From Hypomyces perniciosus (taxonomy: Eukaryota > Ascomycota > Sordariomycetes > Hypocreales > Hypocreaceae), in NCBI GenBank assembly GCA_008477525.1, contig SPDT01000007.1, positions 6,448,001-6,512,000 of the forward strand: a stretch of DNA of 64,000 nt, written 5' to 3'. Positions 47,674 to 57,500 of the stretch are shown in pieces (the first letter of the stretch is position 1; the number at the start of each line of letters is the position of its first letter). The notes beneath the pieces were generated by a model, which ran no database searches, was not told where the DNA came from, and saw only the letters and a program-made list of their open reading frames with translations. The translations under genes and the position numbers were made by a program.

Positions 47674-48735
47674 CTAGATAGTAATATCAACCCACTTGTC
47701 AATGACATGAGCCAGAGCGCGCGTGCTCTCATCCTGCTGGTAGACGTAAAAGACATGCACAACGCTGCCGTCAGGCGAGGCCGTAGCGGAGATGGTAGTA
47801 AAGGGATCCATAACCGCCTCACCAACCTTCTTGCTTTCAGAAAACCCACTGTCGGGGCTCCACGAGATGCGGTGCACGAAGCCGTTCGCGTTGTTCTTGA
47901 AGTAAATCTGGATCTGGGAGCGCGTGGGGTTCGCACACACGGCGATGGGCGTGTTAGGCGCTGCTACGTCGCTGTTGTCGACTCCCTCGACTGTGAAACA
48001 GAACATCAGTCTTGCTATTTTTTTCTTCTCTCTTCCGCTCCTTTTGTCAGAATAGTAAGGGGAGCTGGGAACTCACCGAGTCCACCCGAGACGAGCAACA
48101 AGTTGGGTGATGGATTATTCGACTGACAGATCAGATAGCGTTTCTTGCTCGTCCGGTCGTAACAAGCAGCCAGAGCAGTCTTGTCCATGACATTCTGGAT
48201 GTTAAGAGGGGTCGGCACCTTGTTCTTGAGATCATACTGGATAACGTTCATCGGATTACCCCTTTTCTCTCTCCATCAGTAACGACATGCACAAATGAAT
48301 TGGGGATTGCACACTCCCAACATACTTCAAGTAAAAGAGCCAAGCCTGGCTCCCATCATCACCGCACGCGGCAAGACTGCCATAAATCCTCTCAGTGGAA
48401 AGATTAATGTCCTTGAACCCTGGGCTGATTAGAACAACGGCGCTCTTCTCATCGCCAATGGCGTAAACGCGCGTCTGTTGTGAATTTTATCAGCTCCCTT
48501 TCTGTATCTTCACTCGGGAGATACTCACGAGACGCTTAAAGTGAACAACGGCCACCTGTGACGGGTTCCTGATGAACCCCTTGCTACTGTCATTGGCGCT
48601 GGAATATGTGACATCGTCTGTTGACGACGCCTGGACGAGCTCGAAGCCGAGCTGCGCGTCATTGTCATTGTAGAAGACCAGGATCTGATCCGGTGTGGAA
48701 CCGTCCGGGTTGAAGTGACTTGCGATGGCAGCCAT
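47674..48735 (-). CDS. Lectin-like beta-propeller protein (fucose-lectin superfamily-like)
   Basis: Four exons (48529-48735, 48326-48474, 48077-48261, 47674-47990) join in phase to 285 residues. The protein is built of repeated beta-strand units of the style QILVFYNDND..LGFELVQ, RYLICQSNN, SQIQIYFKNNANGFVHRISW and VVHVFYVYQQD, each followed by an acidic or Ser/Asn-rich turn. This repeat style resembles the six-bladed fungal fucose-binding lectins (Aleuria/FleA type, about 310 aa), but I do not see all sugar-binding Arg/Glu/Trp residues, so the sugar specificity is unknown. No signal peptide, as in those lectins. It lies between the two giant-gene units and on the strand of the MBL-DUF6603 gene. 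Confidence 0.6.
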
Positions 48736-48813
48736 TCTGGTCTATGATTTCGTACAGTACACAAGATACCGATTCAGTCTCAATATTCAAGGAGCCAGCA
48801 AGCAATTGAGACC

Positions 48814-48845
48814 GAAGCGAGGGAAGCGAGGGAAGCGAGGGAAGC
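48814..48845. repeat. 9-bp tandem repeat (GAAGCGAGG x3.5)
   Basis: Exact repeats about 80 bp upstream of the lectin-like gene start; could be regulatory or a simple slippage product. Confidence 0.8.
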
Positions 48846-49608
48846 TTTGGGCTTACAGACCTTGGTCAATGTCCCTATACCGATGTGGGAACGAAGTTTC
48901 TTGCCGTGAGATTGCTTCATCATCATAAACTAGCGAGCTACTTTAAAGAATCCTGTCCCTTTCCCGTCCTTTCTACCTCTTTTCACCTGCTTCCACGAAC
49001 GCCTCAAATTATGCCCACACGCGCTCACGACCGCACGTTTCATGTACCCAACCTGTACTCCCTGCAAGGTAGTCAGGCGATCGAGTTACGAGAAAGGCAC
49101 TCCCGGAGACAACGGAAGCTTAAGCCCTTCGGCTATGCTCGCGAGAATCTATTTGAACCCTAAGAACTAATAGTTCTTTAATTTTCGCTTTCCTCGTCAA
49201 CCTGGTCACGTCTCTTTTGCGACATCCGGATGCTACGAATTACACAACTATTCAGCTCTCTTCAATAGTGACTGTATTTGAGTTGTATCACTTGCGGGGT
49301 TGACTCACTCAGCCTTGTGACTAAAGTCTATTAAAGGCCGTCATTGTGGGAAAACAGGCTTAGGTGGGATTTAATGACTTAAGTTGCAAGTCATCACATG
49401 CGCCTCTCCTAAATCCGTGAATCTAGAATCTCACGGCGCAGGCCGTTTCTCAACCAATCAGGCTCTGAATAAGAGGCCTTGCTTATCAATCACAGATCAA
49501 CAGTATAAGGGCTCATTTGCAGATGCATACAATGATAGAATTCGACACTCTTGCTGATCCCAAGTTAGGTGGGAAAAGCTGCTGCTTAAATACATGAATT
49601 TGCTAACC

Positions 49609-49645
49609 ATCCGGGTTCTTACAGACTATCCGGGTTCTTACAGGC
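49609..49645. repeat. 19-bp direct repeat, two copies
   Basis: ATCCGGGTTCTTACAGACT occurs twice in tandem, the second copy with one late difference. Confidence 0.75.
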
Positions 49646-50000
49646 TAGTTAGGAATAAAGGAATGTGCCGTGATGTGGAGTTATCCGTTACTGAGGTTGA
49701 CATTGCTTCTTCTTCCTTCTTTAGCTTCTCGGGACTGAATTAATCTTGTACACAGGACGGACGCTATTGACGTTGGCTGAACATGGAAGGACCCGATATG
49801 GTGGGGAGTGTCTGTTCGTAAGGCTGGCTAGCACCGTGTGAAATCGACCGTCCGCCGCAAAGATACTTACCTCTGACACGAACAGCCCTATCGCTAAACC
49901 GGGGACATCTGTCGGATATGACAAGGGCTCTTGAGCGGGCCGGCCGGGCCGGCCGGGGTAACACCACTAGTACGCCTAGATCGCGGTATCCGGACATTAT

Positions 50001-50023
50001 TAGTAGTAGTAGTAGTAGTAGTA
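50001..50023 (+). repeat. TAG trinucleotide microsatellite
   Basis: Nearly eight perfect TAG units, followed by TAATAG. Confidence 0.85.
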
Positions 50024-50329
50024 ATAGTATGAGTATTCAGAGTCCTAATGTCATCAGCGAGACAGCAAATCTGCGAGCTTATACGAGTAGAATGCCCTCA
50101 TCGAGCAGATACGTGAGACTCGAACATAGAGGCGCTGTAGTTGGAAACTTTGAGACAAGATAACGGTATACTAGTCAAAAGAGGTGATTTTTTTTTGGAA
50201 CAACATAGGTATTCAAAACTTATATGTTCAATTTGAGAGAGCCCTCCCCAGGGCATAGTCACAGTCTGTCCTTGACGTTCAAAAAATTGGCAGGAAAGGG
50301 GGGAGAAAGACAAAAAGTCACGTCTTGCA

Positions 50330-53300
50330 TCAATGCGGCCGACTCGTATCCAAAGCTATCTTGACTGGCGAGTCAAAACTTTTGTGTGGCTGGAAGGTGT
50401 AAAACTCTTGAAAGGTAAACTGGACAAACATATCTGGCTGTGTGTATTGGTTCACGTCCACCTCGGGCAACAGGATGCTCATCTCGTCAATCAACTGGAT
50501 TTGCACATTGCCTGCAACGCGCCGCGGCAGGATACGCAGCCACATGACGGGCTCATCCTTATCCGTCGGGTAAACGGCCTGGACGTTGAAGCGCAGATTG
50601 CTCAACATGACGGGCCCGCGGCCGCTGTACTTGCAAAAGAGGTTGGTGCGCCTCGCAGGGTTGTCCTTGGGGCCGTAGGGGATAACAACGCGAATCTCGA
50701 TGAGCGAGAAATTGCCTATCTCACGCTGGTCCTGCGGAAGGACAAGCGAGATGACAAGGTCCTGAGAGATGCCGGATCGGGTCGGCACTGGGGGTGGATT
50801 GGTTGGCGCAGACCCGCTGGCGATGGAACCGATGGGCCAGACGCCGTATTGAAAGTTGGGTTTATCTGCGAACGGTGGAGGGTCGGCAGGAGGACGTGGA
50901 GAGCCTACTATCAAGGGTGTACGTCTGTAGTGAGGCGGCGGTGGCGGCAGTCGAGGAGGAGGCGCAGGGCTTTGCGCTGACGATGCTGGCTGATACTGAG
51001 CTGTGGACGACGTCGTCATGCTGGCTGTTGCCCTTCGAGATGCAGCCCATTCCCTGTACATGGCAGACACCGCTGTCCGATCCCTTAGACCAACCATTTG
51101 GAGAAGACTGGGCCCCTCCACGCGCGTGTGGACCTCTCCTGCGACCATCGTGGGCTTGGGAGGTAAGACAGGCGGCGGCGTACCCGGGAAGTCAATCGTG
51201 ATGCTGTAGACCGGATCGTTCAGCTGAATAGCCATCATAGCTGCCGTTGCGCATGTGTCTGTGAAGTAGCCCGTCTTCATGTTAGTGACAAGATTGGAGT
51301 AGGCATGATTGGCAAAGTTCTCAATCTGAACCATGCGCGAGTCAAAGTTGAAGACGGCGTTGTCGTACGTTGTGCCCTGTAGTTCGGTATAGGTAGGGCC
51401 GCACTGCTGCTGCATGTCATGCGGAGGCGGATCAGGCACCGTGAAGATGGACTTGAACTCTACCTCAAACTCCGGCGTGAGCACTGGGGGATCTGCGCCG
51501 AACTCGATGCCTACGGTTGAGGCGGCGGCGAAGCGCTGTTGATGTGGCGGCTGCGTGAGCGTCATCTGTGTCAGCTCCGTGTCGCCGGGCAGGCGGTCCA
51601 GCAGGACAAGCATTACCCCTTCATCGATATTCTCATGACGCAGCAGAGACGCTTTGGGCGTATCTGTTGTGAAGGGAATATCGACGTGGAGATCCGGAAA
51701 CTGGGTAACGATGTCGCTCCTCAGGAAGAAGCCATAGGTGGGTATCTGCGGCTTGTAGCCCAGTACCGGATCTTGCGTGCCTTTGTAGGCATTTATGGCA
51801 TCTTTAATGGCCCTGCGGATCACGTCGTTGTCCTGTTCAATGTGGTTCGCTAGACTCAGACCGCCGTCCACCAGCGCATCGACCCAGTTCCGGTCAATCT
51901 GAAAGTAGCGAAGAGAATCCTTTGGGAGGTATGAAGGGTCGCTGATGAGATAGTGTGCTGGAATACCGAAGAGGAACGTGCGGTCGAGCACCCACTTGAG
52001 AACAACGGCGTAATCTGGTGAAGCAGCCCGATTCAGCTCGTTGTAGTAGCCACCGTCTGGACTGCCAGCAAATGTTGCTGCCACTTCCTTGGCCGCCGTA
52101 GCAAATGCGGCTTGCATCTCGGGTGACCACAAGGACAGGTCGGTAGAATTGCTAGAGACATTGCGGCTCCATCTCTTTTCAGGCGAGATATCGTGTGTTG
52201 CTGTGATGGTCTCCAGTCGACTGAACGACTCGGGCAGATGGGCAACCACATCCGCTGCAGTCCGGTGAGCAGGGCCCAGAAGCTCCGCTTTGGCCTTGTC
52301 AAAGGCTACGCTGTGGATCGCAGTTCTGAGACGACCGAGTGCTGTGAAGAAGGCCTGATCCGCGAGCCCAAGGGTCCGTCCAAGCTGCCAGGCCGTGCTG
52401 TAGGTGACATCCATGATGCCAAGCGTTCTGTCCAGGATCTGTAAGTCGGACGAGTATGTCGACTGCATCTTGAATGCGTCGGTCAGGGGCCATTTCACCG
52501 ATGTCGGCGTGCAGGGACCTCTGTAAAACGCGGCAGTCTGCTCTCCAGTTTGGACGAGATAGCGTGACATGGCGAATCCGTCTTTCAGCCTCTGTCCTAA
52601 CGCTTGCTTAACAGGGTCTTTGAGGTCTCTGACCCAGTCATCGTAGGCGGCTAAGGGTGCACCTAGCATGTCTTTGGTGCAGGCAAGCTCCTTCAAAGCG
52701 TCGGCGATGTCGACTGACTCAGGAGGCAAGCAGCGATATGTCCAGCTGTAGAGCGAGCAGAGCGCAACGTGCTTAGTACCGCTCATTGGCCAAGGTGTCA
52801 GAAGTTCTACTTCATCGAGAGACACCAGGTGCACGTAAATGGGGACTGGCGTCTTGTTGTTCCACACGCCACAGCGCCGAGAGACAATGACACTGTAGAT
52901 GCCATCATCTTGGATACCAGCATTGGCCATGCCTTTCGTGTTTATGGCCCTCGAATGCGCCATGAACCGGTACATGCTCAGATCCGGCTGAGTTTGGTGA
53001 GCAGGGGCACCCCCTTTGCCAGGATCCAGGGTGAAGTAGTTGTTGAAGATGTTAGACTTCATGAAGACAAAATCGGCAGTTATCGTGGGATCAGATCCAG
53101 AAGGCACCGGGCTCTTTGCATTCTCGGGCTTGATCTTGCTCAGGTCGCCGAGCGTCTGTGTGATGGCGAGAGTCGAACTCTGTGTTGCGTCTGACGCAAA
53201 GATCCTGGTATTGCCAACGAGCTCTGTCGGATCCAGAGTAATCTCGTCGGCCGTGAATGCCATAAGAGCCATCCATGGCGTCCTAGCCCTCCCTGGTTGC

Positions 53301-53767
53301 TTTTCCTTTTGGGGTTCGACCACCTCACGCTCCCATGGCAGATGCGGATTGTTGAACACGACATGTGGCAGAACAGCAGCTGCCGCCGAGCTTCCTGGTG
53401 GAGGATAGAGACTGTGAATATCGCCTGCTGGCAAGGAGAACTGCGGCGCGATGACCACGAAGTCTTGGTTCGACTCTAGCGGCAGCTTTTCGCCATTGGA
53501 CTCGATATTCTGTACGATGTTGATGGTGTTTACGGGGTGCTCAGAGCTGGCAACTAAACCTGGGGCGTAGTATGAATGCAGGAGCTCATAGCCAGTCGGC
53601 AAATCAGTCGGATCAGGATCATCTTGGACGTCGTTAGGCCGACTGGGAGGAGGGATTCGCACAAAAGTCGAGGGTGTTTGCCGCTTCCTATCCCACTCCT
53701 CTTTGGCAGCAGTCAAGGTCAAGTATCGCGGGGCGTTTTGGAAGAGTGCCTTGATATCTGAAGTCAT
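50330..53767 (-). CDS. Uncharacterised 1145-aa protein, intronless
   Basis: A single 3438-bp exon, rare for a fungal gene of this size beside many short-intron genes. I recognise no named domain. Conserved-looking segments: TGYELLHSYYAPGL (about 58-72), HSLYPPPGSS..LPHVVFNNPHLPWERE (about 116-148), TPWMALMAFTADEI (about 161-175), then LVSLDEVELLTPWPM, GIPAHYLISDP, FFLRSDIVTQFPDLHV and a C-terminal beta-rich end (QFTFQEFYTFQ). Residues about 900-1000 are a Pro/Ser/Ala-rich low-complexity insert. No signal peptide or membrane helix. Bacterial-style phrases such as LPWER and PWMALMAF make me suspect a relative in bacterial DUF6603 loci, but that is from memory of style, not a search. Divergent from the 1437-aa gene. 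Confidence 0.75.
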   Translation of the reverse strand: MTSDIKALFQNAPRYLTLTAAKEEWDRKRQTPSTFVRIPPPSRPNDVQDDPDPTDLPTGYELLHSYYAPGLVASSEHPVNTINIVQNIESNGEKLPLESNQDFVVIAPQFSLPAGDIHSLYPPPGSSAAAAVLPHVVFNNPHLPWEREVVEPQKEKQPGRARTPWMALMAFTADEITLDPTELVGNTRIFASDATQSSTLAITQTLGDLSKIKPENAKSPVPSGSDPTITADFVFMKSNIFNNYFTLDPGKGGAPAHQTQPDLSMYRFMAHSRAINTKGMANAGIQDDGIYSVIVSRRCGVWNNKTPVPIYVHLVSLDEVELLTPWPMSGTKHVALCSLYSWTYRCLPPESVDIADALKELACTKDMLGAPLAAYDDWVRDLKDPVKQALGQRLKDGFAMSRYLVQTGEQTAAFYRGPCTPTSVKWPLTDAFKMQSTYSSDLQILDRTLGIMDVTYSTAWQLGRTLGLADQAFFTALGRLRTAIHSVAFDKAKAELLGPAHRTAADVVAHLPESFSRLETITATHDISPEKRWSRNVSSNSTDLSLWSPEMQAAFATAAKEVAATFAGSPDGGYYNELNRAASPDYAVVLKWVLDRTFLFGIPAHYLISDPSYLPKDSLRYFQIDRNWVDALVDGGLSLANHIEQDNDVIRRAIKDAINAYKGTQDPVLGYKPQIPTYGFFLRSDIVTQFPDLHVDIPFTTDTPKASLLRHENIDEGVMLVLLDRLPGDTELTQMTLTQPPHQQRFAAASTVGIEFGADPPVLTPEFEVEFKSIFTVPDPPPHDMQQQCGPTYTELQGTTYDNAVFNFDSRMVQIENFANHAYSNLVTNMKTGYFTDTCATAAMMAIQLNDPVYSITIDFPGTPPPVLPPKPTMVAGEVHTRVEGPSLLQMVGLRDRTAVSAMYREWAASRRATASMTTSSTAQYQPASSAQSPAPPPRLPPPPPHYRRTPLIVGSPRPPADPPPFADKPNFQYGVWPIGSIASGSAPTNPPPVPTRSGISQDLVISLVLPQDQREIGNFSLIEIRVVIPYGPKDNPARRTNLFCKYSGRGPVMLSNLRFNVQAVYPTDKDEPVMWLRILPRRVAGNVQIQLIDEMSILLPEVDVNQYTQPDMFVQFTFQEFYTFQPHKSFDSPVKIALDTSRPH

Positions 53768-53810
53768 GTTTGCTTGCTCCTTGGATTGTCCTCACCAAGA
53801 TGGCGTCCCA

Positions 53811-53840
53811 GGCAGAGCAGGGCAGAGCAGGGCAGAGCAG
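53811..53840. repeat. 10-bp tandem repeat (GGCAGAGCAG x3)
   Basis: Three perfect units 45-75 bp upstream of the minus-strand ATG, probably within its 5' leader. Confidence 0.85.
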
Positions 53841-54171
53841 TTGGAGGAGGTAAGATTAGGTACTCTGGAGAGACATCAATTCGTGAGATGATGGGAAATG
53901 GTTTGCCTCTGAAAGGGCATTGCCTGCCTGCCTGTCTGTCTGCCTGCCTCAAGCCCTGGCAGGGCAGCTTCATCAGTCGCGCTCATCTGGGCCAAATCTC
54001 CCAGCGCCTTTTCAGCACTGAAGGCGTCCACTGAAGCTGCTGAAGACGCTGAAGACACTGAAGACGCGCGCTAGAGAATCTTAACGTCAGCTGTTAGTGA
54101 ACCGAGACCCGAGGTGGCTTGGTCACGTGCAATGCCCACTCACAAACAGACGTCACTCGGCTCATGTCTCT

Positions 54172-54207
54172 TCTCTCCTCTCTCCTCTCTCCTCTCTCCT
54201 CTCTCCT
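54172..54207 (+). repeat. CTCTCCT pyrimidine repeat
   Basis: Five near-perfect CTCTCCT units. On the other strand it is a purine tract. Confidence 0.85.
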
Positions 54208-54581
54208 CGCTCATAGCCTACCCGGACCTTAGATGGTTATGCCCATATGATGCCAACGATGGCACCACCTTTCCATGTCCCCTCATGGTGGCAGCGGAGA
54301 GAAATTCCGGCACCACTGCATCGCCGAGAAAGCTACATACTGTGCAGCTAATGCGCCTTGGGGGTGTGTCGTTGTCGGTCTGTAGGGTGCCTCCAAAAAC
54401 ATGGAGTCCTCTCAATCCCCTGCTAGAGAAAGCTCCCCCGTTGCCAAAGAAAGGCACCTGAAGACAGATACAGGATAGCTGAAATACATCAGTGAGGTCT
54501 GTATTTACTTGCCCGGGAAACAGCTTGTGAAACACTTGCGCTGAACCGCATCTACCGCTTGGTAGACGTCTATCAGACAAG

Positions 54582-57500
54582 ATGACAACTCCAACTCCAA
54601 CACCGGAAATTGCTTGTTTACCCGTCAAGTTGGAATGCTTGGCGATGAACGACCAAGTGGGCGCAGACGAGCAGGTCAAAGTCGCCCCAATTGCCCAGCC
54701 AAACTACACGTTTCTCCGTCTCGATAACGAGACAATCCAGAACGATGTGCTGCCCTTCACGGATCTACACTACACATCGCCCATCGACCGCAACCAGCGG
54801 CTTACGGACCTTGGTACTGGCATACGACGTGAAAACCGCAAGGGAGTCTATGTTTCGTGGACAATACCGCGCGCATATCGTATGGGAGCTTCAGGCACAA
54901 ACACCGCGAGCAGCGGGTCCAAGAGGCAGAAACAGGGCTACCAGCCCGTCACAGGTACTCCCGATTTCAGTGCTCCTGATTTCCGCCCGGTGCCGGCAAG
55001 GTGGCTCATCCTACGCTATCTAGACTTGACGACGCTCAAGACTCCCACTCAGATGTCCGACGATGCAAAGGCCGATCTGCAGTTTCGAGGCTGGATCCTT
55101 GACAGCGACCGCCTCTCACTCCTCGAGGATATCCCCCTTCTAACTGAAGACAAGAGTCGCACCGTTGACCTCCAAACGGATTATTCGCCCTTTGTCATAG
55201 CGGAGCGCGATAACACCAAGGACAAAATCGAGAGGCAGGCCGAAGTCTTCGTGGGCTACAAGACTCCTGTGGATGCGTGGCATGAGGACCTGATGCGACC
55301 GTGTGTACCCTTGTCGCTACTGAACTCAGCGAACCATCTGTTCCCGGACTACCAACCCCACAACAGCAATGTCTTCAGCATGATCGACGACATGATGTAC
55401 ACAGACACGGCTGGAAATGCGCACAAGATCACAAGTACCAAAGTCAGCTATTACGTGCTGGGCTGGCATCCTTATCATGAGGACAATCCCTTCTACTTCG
55501 ACCAAAGCCTGAAGGACATGTACCGGCGCGACCGCATGGGAAATCTCGCTATGATCATGAAGGACGCACAAATTGGGAGTGCGACTGACTGGGAGAATGG
55601 CGAGACATCAGCTGACATCATCTGCCATGGCGCCATGTACGACGTCCAGTGGTCCAACGACAACCCCATCAAGGATGACACGGCTCAAGCTGCTGCAAAA
55701 ACGATTGCGGAGAAGTCTCCAGTTGCAGTTGGCACGTCTGCGGCGGATGCTCTGATCACGCTAATCAAGGCTCACGTTGGAGGCGACCCGGAACCATTGA
55801 AGAGACTGGAGTTGGATCTCGTCGCGATCCAGACGCTGATCCTGGCGCAAGAAGACGGCGTGGATGCCAATATGCAAGCGAGCGACTTTCTGGAAAGCTA
55901 CTCGTTTCACAAGCATGATGGCGGCTCCCAGTGGCACCTGGGCAACGCGGATGAGTCTCAGCCGACATTCACCCCCACGGACGCACAGGGTCAAGCGCTC
56001 TCCGACCTAAACAGTCTCCAGGCAGCCGTCGACAACAACTTGAGGACGATGGATAGGATCTCGTGGGATATGTTTTCCATCTGGTGGAAGTGGGTATCGG
56101 GGGCTACCTCACACCAGGATCCCAGCCTGACTCGGTCGACGGTGCAGAATCAGACGACTCGCTGGCTGCAGTTGAGGGAAACAAACGATGAGCTAATCGC
56201 AAAAATCAAGACGCAGTCGGCTAACCTGTCAGCCATTAAAGGCACCCATACGTCATTCTCGCAGCGTAAAGATCCCACTCCTCTCGTGGGCGGCGTGCAA
56301 GCCGGTTGGCCCCATGACTACCTAGACCAGCTCCAGATTCGGGTCGAGACCCAGACTGTGAAGCCCTCAGATATCACAAATAACAGTCATGCCGGTTGGG
56401 GTCCTGCATACGACGCATTTGTGAAGGAGGTTGGATCCAAGCTACCTGTAAGTCTGCAGACGGCAGCGGCGAACCTGATGACCGAGTTCAGTCTGCTGTA
56501 CGGGGCCCCCAGTATTTCTACAAAGAACTGCGTGTTACCACTCTATCACGACGACTTCGAAACGTCTGGTGTATGGCGCGACAGATGGGCCGTCCAACCC
56601 TGGTTTCCGCTGTTCATTGAGTGGCAAGCTCACTACTACCATATTGAGTACGACAATTTCAGTCTCCTGAAAAGGGACAGCGGCCACCACAGCGGCGGCG
56701 TCATCCGCTGGGGTATCAAAGATGGCGTCACAGTGTCAGAACTTACTCCGGTAGATGTGCGATCAGTCTCGGGCCGTTGTCTTATCCTGCCGCAACCAAC
56801 CTACTCACTGGCGAATGCAGTGAGCCAGCTGATTACGAACATGGGGTCGAACATTCCACTTCCACAGTGCGAAATTGACTTCCTCAGAGACAAGAGCAAC
56901 TTCAACAAACTTCCGTTTCTATCTTCCGCCATGACTGGACTGACCCCTCATCTCACAACCCGCATCGCCGGAGCCCACATCAAACCAACCCAGAGACCGA
57001 GAGGCGAGCAGCTCAGCGCTACCGCAGCTGCCAAGGATGCTGCCAGCGACATAGGCATGAACGACGAACAGGTCATCGGCACTATCATCGGAAAGAACAC
57101 AGGCATGACGCCGTACGGTGACTCTGTTCAGCTGGAAACAGGCTCTGTGCCGGGATATTTGCCATCCCCGTTCAAGCCTGCAACACATGGACAGCTCAGG
57201 TTTACGCAGATCAACATCATCGACAAGTTCGGCCGCGCCATCTGCGTGCTCGATCCATCTCCAAACAAGAAAGGTAGACAGCACATCGCTCCTTGCCTCT
57301 CCGACATCTACACCTGTCAGATCCTGAAGCCAAAAGTCACTCCGCCAGTGCCAACTCCCATTCCAAACACTATAGACCACGAGATGGACCCACCAGACTG
57401 CGAATTCGTCCAAATCCCAACGTCCATCAACCAGCCAGCGAGAATCAACCTCACATTCTGCAAGCCCGACAAGGACAACCCAACCCAGTGGATGCCTATG

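Larger units (their letters stand above)
48736..50329. other. 1.6-kb intergenic region with several short tandem repeats
   Basis: No gene supported; frames are short and lack protein character. Contains GAAGCGAGG x3.5 (48814-48845), a 19-bp unit twice (49609-49645), a GGGCCGGCC-type repeat (49936-49957) and TAG x8 (50001-50023). The upstream region of the lectin-like gene is at the left; the 3' flank of the 1145-aa gene is at the right. Confidence 0.5.
53768..54581. promoter_or_regulatory. Bidirectional promoter between the 1145-aa and 1437-aa genes
   Basis: 814 bp between two divergent starts. Holds GGCAGAGCAG x3 (53811-53840), a CTGCCTGC-type repeat (about 53924-53950), a CTGAAGACG repeat (about 54030-54066), GGTCACGTGC (54121-54130) and a long CTCTCCT pyrimidine tract (54172-54207). 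CT-rich tracts often sit close to fungal transcription starts, but this one is about 375 bp from the plus-strand ATG. The arrangement allows co-regulation of the pair. Confidence 0.6.
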
